DNA from: Elusimicrobiota bacterium
Lineage (GTDB): Bacteria; Elusimicrobiota; Elusimicrobia; Elusimicrobiales; UBA9959
NCBI GenBank assembly: GCA_003482905.1
Contig: DMXM01000030.1
Span: 1 to 6,977 of the forward strand
Reading direction: 5' to 3'
Length of the DNA: 6,977 nt
Position numbers and translations under genes: made by a program. Numbering within the stretch: position 1 is the first letter of the stretch; each line of letters starts with the position of its first letter. The notes under the pieces were generated by a model that was given only the letters and a program-made list of their open reading frames with translations, was not told the DNA's origin and made no database searches. Shown piece after piece: positions 1-6,024 of the stretch.

Positions 1-1
1 G

Positions 2-724
2 TCAAATCTCGTTAGCGGCGAAGTCTTCTTTCGTAAGGCGCCGGAATTGGCCGGGCGCGAGGGCTCCCAACTGCACCGGTCCGAAGGCCACCCGCTTAAG
101 GGCGGTCACTTCGTGTCCCAGGGCCTCGAAGAGCCGCCGTATTTCCCGGTTCTTGCCCTCCGTCAATTCCACGGTCAGGTGGGATTCGCGGGAGCTGGCC
201 TTGCGCAGGGTCAGTCCCGCCGGCTTCAACAGTTCCCCCTCGTCCATTATGCCGGCGGCGGCCTTGGCCAGGTCTGCCTCCGTTATTTCCCCGGCCACGG
301 TAACAAGGTAGGTGCGAAGTATGGCGTTAGCCGGGTCGGTCAGGTAGGAGGAGAGGCGGGTGTCGTTGGTGAGTATCAGCAGGCCCGTTGTGGCCATATC
401 CAGGCGCCCCACGGGGTGAAGGGTGCGCAATTCCGAGGGCAGCAGGTCGAAGACGGTGCGGCGGCCTTTCTCGTCGCTGGCGGTGGTGACCACGGCCTTG
501 GGCTTATTGAGCATGATGGCCTGCCAGCCGTCTTTCTGCATGGGCCGGCCGTCCACCGTGAATTTATCTTTTTCGGGCGAGACCATAAACTGGGTGTCGT
601 GGACGGTCCTGCCGTTCACCTGCAGGCGGCCTTTCAATATCCAGTCCCGCGTCTGGCTGCGCGAAGCCGCCCCAAGCTTGGACAGCGCGCGCTCCAGCGG
701 CACCTTTCCGAAATCTCTTTCCAT
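2..724 (-). CDS. rluB: rRNA pseudouridine synthase, RsuA/RluB/RluE/RluF family
   Basis: Predicted to isomerise a specific uridine of ribosomal RNA to pseudouridine in the cytoplasm. The 240-residue protein has an N-terminal S4 RNA-binding domain (about residues 10-55, with LERALSKLG and GRLQVNGR), then the catalytic domain: the LNKPK segment at 72-76, the GRLD motif at 106-109 with Asp109 as expected catalytic nucleophile, followed by TTGLLILTND, and the C-terminal EGKNREIRRLFEALGHEV signature typical of this subfamily. Length is normal and the stop (TGA) lies at the window edge, so the gene is complete. The rluB symbol is provisional: sequence alone does not separate a 23S (RluB-type) from a 16S (RsuA-type) target. 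The ATG start has no Shine-Dalgarno but a TATAAT box only 6 nt upstream; a GTG at codon 8 (701-703) is a possible alternative start. Divergent from the DedA gene. Confidence 0.93.
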   Translation of the reverse strand: MERDFGKVPLERALSKLGAASRSQTRDWILKGRLQVNGRTVHDTQFMVSPEKDKFTVDGRPMQKDGWQAIMLNKPKAVVTTASDEKGRRTVFDLLPSELRTLHPVGRLDMATTGLLILTNDTRLSSYLTDPANAILRTYLVTVAGEITEADLAKAAAGIMDEGELLKPAGLTLRKASSRESHLTVELTEGKNREIRRLFEALGHEVTALKRVAFGPVQLGALAPGQFRRLTKEDFAANEI

Positions 725-730
725 ATATCA

Positions 731-736
731 ATTATA
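731..736 (-). promoter_or_regulatory. -10 box (TATAAT) of the pseudouridine synthase gene
   Basis: A perfect TATAAT reads on the minus strand, preceded by GC (GCTATAAT), and ends 6 nt before the ATG at 724. Transcription would be expected to start at or next to the A of the start codon, giving a leaderless message. No convincing -35 hexamer lies 16-18 nt upstream. Assignment is by position and match to consensus only. Confidence 0.6.
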
Positions 737-804
737 GCCCGAAATGGCCCCGCCGGATAGGCCGCGTCCCCCCGGCCCGGGATTCCCCGCGCTGCGGCGC
801 CCGC

Positions 805-810
805 TATAGT
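805..810 (+). promoter_or_regulatory. Putative -10 box (TATAGT) of the dedA-thiolase unit
   Basis: TATAGT, preceded by GC as in the -10 boxes at 731-736 and 2918-2923, lies in the divergent intergenic region and would give an untranslated leader of about 80 nt for the DedA gene. No good -35 is visible. A second candidate, TAAAAT at 815-820, overlaps the expected start-site region and cannot be excluded. Confidence 0.4.
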
Positions 811-838
811 ATTGTAAAATACAGGTGTGGAAAATCTA

Positions 839-881
839 ATTCCCGCCGCGAATAGTTCCGTGCCGGCCGCGGGCGGGGAAT
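839..881 (+). promoter_or_regulatory. Bulged GC-rich hairpin in the dedA leader
   Basis: Bases 839-850 pair with 868-881 to give 12 Watson-Crick pairs interrupted by two single-G bulges (871 and 875), closing a 17-nt loop at 851-867. The 3' arm ends at 881 and the Shine-Dalgarno AAGGAAG starts at 882. There is no U-run after it, so it is not a standard terminator. Its place suggests an effect on translation initiation or on mRNA stability, which is inference; no known riboswitch class was recognised. Confidence 0.45.
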
Positions 882-888
882 AAGGAAG
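882..888 (+). promoter_or_regulatory. Shine-Dalgarno of the DedA gene
   Basis: AAGGAAG lies 11 nt before the ATG at 900, slightly further away than the 6-7 nt seen for the thiolase and the Fn3-like protein genes. It sits directly at the foot of the 839-881 hairpin. Confidence 0.6.
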
Positions 889-899
889 CCGGTTAAACA

Positions 900-1565
900 A
901 TGGATATCCTTGGCCATATCGCGGACGGGCTGATCTACGCTTTCAACGTTTTTCTGCACCTGGATAAAACCCTGGGCGCCGTCATCCAGGACTACGGCGC
1001 CTGGACCTACCTGATCCTCTTCCTTATAATATTCTGCGAAACCGGCCTGGTGGTCACCCCCATACTGCCCGGGGACTCGCTGCTGTTCGCGGTGGGGGTT
1101 TTCGGCGGTCTCGGCGACCTGGACATCAAACTGACATTGGCTTTGCTCTCCGTCGCGGCGGTGCTCGGCGATATGGTCAATTACGCGGTGGGAAAGTTCA
1201 TAGGGCCCAAGGTGTTCCATTACGAGGATTCCAGGATATTTAAAAAGGAATATCTCCGGAAAACTCACGCCTTCTACGAGAAGTACGGCGGGAAGACCAT
1301 CATCATCGCCCGCTTTGTGCCGATAGTGCGCACCTTCGCGCCTTTCGTGGCCGGCGTGGGCGCCATGACCTACGGCAAGTTCCTGTCCTATAACGTGGCC
1401 GGCGGACTGCTGTGGGTGTTCTCTATCACCCTGGCTGGCTACTTCTTCGGGAATATCCCGGTAGTAAAGAGCAACTTTACCGTAGTAATACTCGCTATTG
1501 TTTTTATTTCCGTCCTGCCGGGGATAATCGAATACATCAGGCACCGGCGCGCAGCCAGGGCCTGA
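900..1565 (+). CDS. DedA-family integral membrane protein
   Basis: A 221-residue inner-membrane protein of the DedA/SNARE-associated superfamily, whose members act in membrane homeostasis; some act as undecaprenyl-phosphate or phospholipid flippases/transporters, but the substrate here cannot be read from sequence. The family signatures are clear: Glu47 (FCETG) and Asp59 (LPGDS) in the first re-entrant region, and Arg138 and Arg144 in RFVPIVRTFAPF. Their spacing (12 and 6 residues) matches the essential Glu/Asp and Arg/Arg pairs known from E. coli YqjA/YghB. Hydrophobic segments lie near 36-56, 78-100, 160-187 and 191-212, and the C-terminus is basic (RHRRAARA), as for a cytoplasmic tail. Length is typical. 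The thiolase ATG follows 50 nt after the stop with no terminator between, so the two are probably co-transcribed; a functional link is not known. Confidence 0.93.
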   Translation: MDILGHIADGLIYAFNVFLHLDKTLGAVIQDYGAWTYLILFLIIFCETGLVVTPILPGDSLLFAVGVFGGLGDLDIKLTLALLSVAAVLGDMVNYAVGKFIGPKVFHYEDSRIFKKEYLRKTHAFYEKYGGKTIIIARFVPIVRTFAPFVAGVGAMTYGKFLSYNVAGGLLWVFSITLAGYFFGNIPVVKSNFTVVILAIVFISVLPGIIEYIRHRRAARA

Positions 1566-1603
1566 CAGCGGGCGGCAAATATTTTACCCATAAATATACC
1601 CAC

Positions 1604-1608
1604 GGAGG
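1604..1608 (+). promoter_or_regulatory. Shine-Dalgarno fixing the thiolase start
   Basis: GGAGG lies 7 nt before the ATG at 1616. The reading frame stays open upstream into the DedA gene, but this SD and the canonical thiolase N-terminus (MKEVFIAEAVRT) show that 1616 is the true start. Confidence 0.85.
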
Positions 1609-1615
1609 CGTAACA

Positions 1616-2794
1616 ATGAAAGAAGTATTTATAGCGGAGGCCGTTAGGACGGCCATAGGCAGCTTTTCCGGCGCGCTGGCCGAAGTCAATTCGGTGGAGC
1701 TGGGTACGACGGTGGTAAAGGCCCTGCTGGCCCGCAGCGGAGCGGCGCCCGAGAGCATAGACGAGGTGTTGATGGGCAGCATCTACCAGGCCGGAGTAGG
1801 CCAGAATATGGCCCGTCAGATAGCCATAGGCGCCGGGATCCCCAATGACAAAACGGCCATGACCGTGAACATGCTGTGCGGCTCGGGGCTTCGCACCGTG
1901 GCCCTGGCGGCCCAGCAGATCAAGTGCGGGGACTCCGAAATAATCATTGCCGGCGGCGCGGAGAGCATGACCAACGCCCCGTACCTGCTTAAAAAAGCCC
2001 GCGGCGGCTATAAGATGGGACACGGCGAGCTTACCGATTCCATGATAGGCGATGGTCTGTGGGACGTGTTCAATAATTATCATATGGGCATGACGGCCGA
2101 GAACCTGGCGGCCAAGTACGGGCTGACCCGGGACGAACAGGATAAGTTCGCCGCCGGTTCCCAGAACAAGGCGGAAAAGGCGCTTAAAGAGAACCGCTTT
2201 GCCGACGAGATAGTGCCTGTGGCTATCCCGCAGCGCAAGGGCGACCCGGTGCTGTTCGCCAGGGACGAATTCCCGAAACCCGGCGTTACCGCCGAAAGTC
2301 TCGCCAAGCTGCGTCCCGCCTTCAAGAAGGACGGTTCCGTAACCGCCGCCAACTCCTCCGGCATCAACGACGGCGCCGCATGCGTGCTGGTGGCCTCCGC
2401 CGACGCCGTGAAGAAACACGGCCTCAAACCGCTGGCGAAGATAGTCTCTTACGCCTGGGCCGGCGTGGATCCCGCTATCATGGGCATCGGACCGGCCGAA
2501 GCCGTACGCAAGGCGCTCAAGAAGGCCGGGTGGGAGCTGAAGGATGTGGAACTGATAGAGGCTAACGAGGCCTTTGCGGCGCAGGCTCTGTCTGTGGCCA
2601 GGGAGTTGGGCTTTAATATGGACCTGGTCAATGTCAACGGCGGCGCGATCGCGCTTGGCCACCCCGTGGGGGCCTCGGGCGCGCGTATACTGGTGACGCT
2701 GCTCCACGAGATGAAGAAGCGCGGCCTCAAAAAAGGCCTTGCCACTCTCTGCATAGGCGGCGGCATGGGCATAGCTATGTGCGTGGAACGCTGA
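1616..2794 (+). CDS. atoB: Acetyl-CoA C-acetyltransferase (thiolase)
   Basis: Catalyses reversible condensation of two acetyl-CoA to acetoacetyl-CoA plus CoA in the cytoplasm, serving butyrate/PHB-type, isoprenoid or fatty-acid-degradation routes. The 392-residue length is exactly that of bacterial biosynthetic thiolases. All key residues are present: nucleophile Cys88 in NMLCGSG, the NEAF motif with Asn317, His349 in GGAIALGHPVGASG, and acid/base Cys379 in CIGGGMG. The loop around DGLWDVFNNYHMGMTAEN also matches the acetoacetyl-CoA thiolase type. No hydroxybutyryl-CoA dehydrogenase, crotonase or CoA-transferase gene is next to it, so the pathway is undetermined; the atoB symbol names the enzyme activity and not the pathway. 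It is preceded by DedA (50 nt) and closed by a terminator at 2815-2850. Among isoleucine codons I count 13 ATA, 9 ATC and 1 ATT, unusual for GC-rich DNA. Confidence 0.95.
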   Translation: MKEVFIAEAVRTAIGSFSGALAEVNSVELGTTVVKALLARSGAAPESIDEVLMGSIYQAGVGQNMARQIAIGAGIPNDKTAMTVNMLCGSGLRTVALAAQQIKCGDSEIIIAGGAESMTNAPYLLKKARGGYKMGHGELTDSMIGDGLWDVFNNYHMGMTAENLAAKYGLTRDEQDKFAAGSQNKAEKALKENRFADEIVPVAIPQRKGDPVLFARDEFPKPGVTAESLAKLRPAFKKDGSVTAANSSGINDGAACVLVASADAVKKHGLKPLAKIVSYAWAGVDPAIMGIGPAEAVRKALKKAGWELKDVELIEANEAFAAQALSVARELGFNMDLVNVNGGAIALGHPVGASGARILVTLLHEMKKRGLKKGLATLCIGGGMGIAMCVER

Positions 2795-2814
2795 AATAAT
2801 AAATACTTGCCAAG

Positions 2815-2850
2815 AACGTCCCTTCGCAGGTTCCTGCAGGGGGCGTTTTT
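2815..2850 (+). terminator. Intrinsic terminator after the thiolase gene
   Basis: The arm AACGTCCC (2815-2822) pairs with GGGGCGTT (2840-2847, one G-U), an inner GCAG/CTGC stem closes the loop, and the U-run TTTTT (2846-2850) overlaps the end of the 3' arm. It lies 20 nt past the thiolase stop and ends the dedA-thiolase unit. Confidence 0.8.
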
Positions 2851-2917
2851 GCTTAGGCCTTTAGGCCCAGGCCCGGAGTAGGGCTAAAGACTTCACCGGC
2901 GGCCGCCCTCCAAAAGC

Positions 2918-2923
2918 TATAAT
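2918..2923 (+). promoter_or_regulatory. -10 box (TATAAT) of the secreted Fn3-like protein gene
   Basis: A perfect TATAAT, again preceded by GC, lies in the 174-nt gap between the thiolase terminator and the next gene and predicts a leader of about 40 nt. No convincing -35 is visible. TATAAA at 2929-2934 is a weaker alternative. The rest of this gap (2851-2917) holds only short AGGCC-type repeats and a GGCGGCCGCC palindrome, to which I assign no function. Confidence 0.55.
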
Positions 2924-2968
2924 TTCTGTATAAACCGCGTTACTTAGTGTATGAATAAGGAGATATAA

Positions 2969-3727
2969 ATGATAAAAAAAGTATACCTGATAGTAATAGG
3001 CCTCACGCTCGGACTTTCGGCGTCAGCCATGGCCCAAAATGAAGCCACCGTATGCTACGACGGTTCTACGTCTAACAGCGCTGTCTGCAACGATCTTGCC
3101 GCCGTGACCGGCTTTGTGGGCGCCCAGATCCCGGGAACCTTCAATGTAGGAATGCAGTGGGCGTATGCCGTTCCCGCCGGCGCCGAATGGGTGGAATATC
3201 AGATTCAGCGCGACGGTGTTGGTCTCAGCTCCTCCTTCTCGCCTTCGTATCTGGATGCCGGAATGGCCGTTGGCCAGTATTCCTATTCCGTGCGTGTGCA
3301 TATAAAGAGCGGAACCGGCGGCGCCACGGTAAACCACTTCGGGCCCTGGTCCCATGTCAGCGTTAAAGTTGCCGCGGCCTGCAGCCTTCAGCCCGTAATT
3401 ACCGCCTCGGCAAACACCTCTCTCATCTGGCCTCCCAACCATAAAATGGTGCCGTTGACCATCTCCGGGACTATTTCCCAGGAGCCCGGTTGTTCCCTTG
3501 TCGGCGCTTTCTACCGCCTTAACGACGAGTACGGCGTCAACCAGGCCGGTTCGCTCACCGTCGGTCCCAACGGCGGCGATTACAGCGTTACCGTGTACGT
3601 GGAAGCGTGGAGACTTGGCACGGACATGGACGGCCGCGCCTATACGTTCACCGTGGACGCCTCCAACCAGGCGGGCCCCGGCACCAGCAACGCGGTCGTG
3701 GCCACGGTCCCTCACGATCAGCGCTGA
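2969..3727 (+). CDS. Secreted protein with Fn3-like and WPPNHK/VPHDQ modules
   Basis: A 252-residue exported protein of unknown specific function. A Sec signal peptide is clear: KK at 3-4, a hydrophobic stretch at 5-16 and a probable cut after SASAMA (Ala22). Residues about 45-137 resemble a fibronectin type III fold: QWAYAVPAGAEWVEYQIQRDG, then GQYSYSVRV and FGPWSHVSVKV. Residues about 138-252 form a second module bounded by WPPNHK (154-159) and VPHDQ (247-251). From memory, this pair of motifs recurs in large bacterial surface proteins next to HYR/Ig-type domains; here it stands almost alone. Four cysteines (29, 40, 138, 175) could form two disulphides after export. There is no LPXTG, lipobox, membrane anchor or recognised C-terminal secretion domain, so it may be periplasmic or released. 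AAGGAG at 2957-2962 lies 6 nt before the ATG. It has its own -10 box and is followed by a terminator, then by the beta-barrel gene. Confidence 0.85.
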   Translation: MIKKVYLIVIGLTLGLSASAMAQNEATVCYDGSTSNSAVCNDLAAVTGFVGAQIPGTFNVGMQWAYAVPAGAEWVEYQIQRDGVGLSSSFSPSYLDAGMAVGQYSYSVRVHIKSGTGGATVNHFGPWSHVSVKVAAACSLQPVITASANTSLIWPPNHKMVPLTISGTISQEPGCSLVGAFYRLNDEYGVNQAGSLTVGPNGGDYSVTVYVEAWRLGTDMDGRAYTFTVDASNQAGPGTSNAVVATVPHDQR

Positions 3728-3753
3728 CGTCCGGATCTTTACAAGAGCTTAAA

Positions 3754-3783
3754 GCCCCTCCTGTTGCATGGGAGGGGCCTTTT
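3754..3783 (+). terminator. Intrinsic terminator between the Fn3-like and barrel genes
   Basis: GCCCCTCC (3754-3761) pairs perfectly with GGAGGGGC (3771-3778) around a 9-nt loop, followed by CTTTT. It lies 26 nt after the Fn3-like protein stop and 18 nt before the barrel ATG. The U-run is short, so partial read-through is plausible. Confidence 0.75.
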
Positions 3784-3801
3784 GTTGGCGCGAATTCAGC
3801 G

Positions 3802-5994
3802 ATGAAATACTTCCACGCTCTATTGCTTATCACGGTCCTGGCCGCTGCCCCGGCGCGGGCCCAGACGTCCGCCTCTATTGATTTTGCGCCCCCGGGCCTG
3901 GCGCAGCAGGGCGGGCGGGTCACCATCTCCGCAACTCTCAACAGCGGCGTCCCCCCGGCCTACGCCTCGCTCTTTATCCGGCCTATCGGACAAGCCTCCT
4001 ACCTGCCGCTGGTCCTGCGCGTCAACGGCAGCCAACTGCAGGGGGATATTCCCTCGGCCATGCTGGTTCCACCGGGGGTTGAATATTATCTTTCGGTCAC
4101 GGATATAGATAACCAGACGGTCACCTTCCCCCCGGCCTCCCCGGCCGCTAACCCGCTGAGCCTTCCAGTGGAACCGCGCCCCACGGTCTTCGCCCTGAGC
4201 GCCGTGTACCCTTCTTCAGGCTCCGTGGTTGCCGAGGCGCGGCCTCTGGTGCATATAGAGTTCAACCAGGTCGGCGGGGGCCTCGCCCCCGGCACTTTCC
4301 ACGCCTATGTGGATGGCATGGATATCACGCCGGGCTGCCAGTTCGAAGAGGGGGAGGCGTTCTGCCAGATGGGATGGGACCTGGGGATAGGTTCGCATAC
4401 GCTCCTGGCCGGCGGCCAGAGCCGTGAGCAGCAGTGGGCCATGCCGCTAAGTTACGGTTTCACGCGCGCCGAGGGCGCGCGGCGCGTTTTCGACCTGCAT
4501 GGGAGGGCGTCGGCGGGAATGTCCTATGTATCCCTGACGCGCAAGCCCGATAACATTATGTTCATCCCTCTCCCGGTTTCCGGCGACCGGTATCTTCCCG
4601 AGATCGAGGCGGCCGGAAGCGGGTATTTGGGCGGCCTGGAGGCCGTGGTCGCGGTGAAACACACGGGCATAGACCGGCAGGAACAGCCATCGCCCGACCG
4701 CTATTCCGTTTCGCTATCGGGCCGGAGATGGGGGCTGGACCTCGGGGATTTCCGCGGTTCCTGGACCGATCTGGGGCTGAGCCAGGCGCAACTGCGCGGC
4801 GCGCGCATAAAAAAGGACTTCGCTTCCAGAAAACTTTTCGCGGAGGCCTTCGGGGGGCAGGCCCGCCGGGCTATATTCATACGGGAATATAATTCCGGCG
4901 TTTACGCCCGGTATCTCTACGGCGCCAGCGCCCTGTGGAAGGCGGGGGAGAGGCTTTCCCTGCGCGTATACGGCCTCAGCGGGCGGGACGACGGGGGCTC
5001 CCTGCCCGCCGGGACCGCCGCCGTGCCCGCGGGGAGCCGCGTCGGCGGGGCCGAACTGGCCGCCGGGCTTGGCGGAGGGTTAAGCCTCACTAACGAGATG
5101 GCTTTCAGCGGGTACTCGAGAAATCTGCGCGGCGGCGGTTACGCCTCCGGCCGGGCTCTCCAGTCCAGGATCTCGCAGGATTGGAGCCTCGGCTCCTGGT
5201 CGGCCGCCTACCGGGACGTCAGCCCGGATTTCGCTTCGCAGGGGAACAGTTACCTGCAGAGCGACTACCGCGGCCTGGACGCGCAGGGCGCGCTGCGCAC
5301 GCCCAAAGGCGGCCTGATGCTGACGTCGAGCCTGCAGACTTACCGGGACAATACCGACGGCGACAAATTCAGCACCTTTCACCTGCTGTCCCACCAGAGC
5401 AATCTTACGGTCCGCCCGTTCCCGTGGGCGCCTTCCCTGCTGGCCGGCTTCGGCGAGCAAAGTCAGCGTTCATATTCCGTCGTAGTGAGCGAGGTGGACA
5501 ACCGCACCCGCAACTACATGGCGGGGCTTAACCACGCCTTCGGCCGTCTCTCGGCGGGCTATACCGAGACCGTTACGCAGTTTCGGGACGTTTCCGGCGC
5601 CTATGCGGGGGCGGACTTCGACAGCCGTTTCCACTCCGTCAATTCCTCGCTGGCGCTGCCCGCGCTGACCGTTTCCTGCAACGCCGGGCTGATCGAGAAC
5701 CGCCAGCGCGCTTCGGGCAACCTCACGCGCAGCTTTAACTTTGGCATGCGCCTGGCCGGCGCCCCGCTGCGCAACGTCAACGTTGAGATAAACCACTCCG
5801 GCAGCCGGGGGAGGGACGGGCGGGACACGCTCAGCAACAGGCAGCTGAATTCTTCGGCGAAGGCGGAATGGCGGACCGGGAGGACTTCTTTCTGGACGTT
5901 CTTGTTCGAGGACTATGTTTACTACAACTACCTGCGTTCTTCCCAAAGCTACCGCGTCGCCCGTTACGCGCTGAACTATTCGATAAACTTTTAA
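3802..5994 (+). CDS. Predicted outer-membrane beta-barrel protein with N-terminal Ig-like segments
   Basis: A 730-residue exported protein of no family I can name. The signal peptide (hydrophobic stretch at 6-16, cut after APARA, Ala20) selects the ATG at 3802; the frame is open further upstream, but that part runs through the previous gene and its terminator. Residues about 21-126 and 127-230 look like two Ig-like beta-sandwiches; the second has PSSGSVVAEARPLVHIEF, then YVDGMDITPG, and a close Cys179/Cys188 pair. From about residue 233 to the end the sequence is rich in alternating polar/aromatic-hydrophobic strands with short turns, including LGDFRGSWTDLGLSQ (314-328) followed by LRGARI, and it ends YALNYSINF. 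A terminal Phe in an alternating strand is the usual BAM-recognised signal of outer-membrane barrels. No plug, TonB box or usher signature was recognised. There is no SD upstream. It follows the Fn3-like protein gene and may share its role. Porin, adhesin or export pore are all open. Confidence 0.8.
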   Translation: MKYFHALLLITVLAAAPARAQTSASIDFAPPGLAQQGGRVTISATLNSGVPPAYASLFIRPIGQASYLPLVLRVNGSQLQGDIPSAMLVPPGVEYYLSVTDIDNQTVTFPPASPAANPLSLPVEPRPTVFALSAVYPSSGSVVAEARPLVHIEFNQVGGGLAPGTFHAYVDGMDITPGCQFEEGEAFCQMGWDLGIGSHTLLAGGQSREQQWAMPLSYGFTRAEGARRVFDLHGRASAGMSYVSLTRKPDNIMFIPLPVSGDRYLPEIEAAGSGYLGGLEAVVAVKHTGIDRQEQPSPDRYSVSLSGRRWGLDLGDFRGSWTDLGLSQAQLRGARIKKDFASRKLFAEAFGGQARRAIFIREYNSGVYARYLYGASALWKAGERLSLRVYGLSGRDDGGSLPAGTAAVPAGSRVGGAELAAGLGGGLSLTNEMAFSGYSRNLRGGGYASGRALQSRISQDWSLGSWSAAYRDVSPDFASQGNSYLQSDYRGLDAQGALRTPKGGLMLTSSLQTYRDNTDGDKFSTFHLLSHQSNLTVRPFPWAPSLLAGFGEQSQRSYSVVVSEVDNRTRNYMAGLNHAFGRLSAGYTETVTQFRDVSGAYAGADFDSRFHSVNSSLALPALTVSCNAGLIENRQRASGNLTRSFNFGMRLAGAPLRNVNVEINHSGSRGRDGRDTLSNRQLNSSAKAEWRTGRTSFWTFLFEDYVYYNYLRSSQSYRVARYALNYSINF

Positions 5995-6011
5995 CGGCCG
6001 GCAAGCGGCCG
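5995..6011. other. Perfect short hairpin between convergent genes
   Basis: CGGCCG (5995-6000), a 5-nt spacer, then CGGCCG (6006-6011), lying in the 30-nt gap between the convergent barrel and exported-protein genes. Neither strand has a U-run after the stem, so it is at best a weak or factor-assisted bidirectional termination or 3'-end-protecting element. Confidence 0.35.
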
Positions 6012-6024
6012 CAGGCGGACTTCT

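Noticed and set aside
47..760. Long plus-strand reading frame (237 codons) opposite the pseudouridine synthase
   Set aside because: It is antisense to a clear gene with all family motifs, its translation has no recognisable domain and it has no SD; long antisense frames are common in GC-rich genes.
804..1544. Minus-strand frame (246 codons) opposite the DedA gene
   Set aside because: Its translation is low-complexity, His/Gln/Glu-rich and without a domain; it is the shadow of a strongly supported membrane protein gene.
1412..1615. N-terminal extension of the thiolase into the DedA gene
   Set aside because: It is the same frame left open by chance; the SD at 1604-1608 and the canonical thiolase N-terminus fix the start at 1616.
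1439..2707. Minus-strand frame of 422 codons opposite the thiolase
   Set aside because: Long, but antisense to a full-length thiolase with every catalytic residue; the translation is His/Gly-rich and matches nothing.
2898..2907. GGCGGCCGCC palindrome, echoed by GCGGCCGC at 6005-6012
   Set aside because: Short GC palindromes are expected by chance in DNA of this composition and show no spacing or context that suggests an operator.
3023..3715. Minus-strand frame (230 codons) opposite the secreted Fn3-like protein
   Set aside because: The plus strand has a signal peptide, SD, -10 box and known motifs; the antisense frame has none of these.
3607..3801. N-terminal extension of the barrel protein through the previous gene and terminator
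   Set aside because: The extension would bury the signal peptide inside the protein and translate through a terminator hairpin; its residues look like an out-of-frame reading of the Fn3-like gene.
5995..6011. Bidirectional intrinsic terminator
   Set aside because: The stem is perfect but only 6 bp, and neither strand has a U-run after it, so it is listed only as a hairpin.
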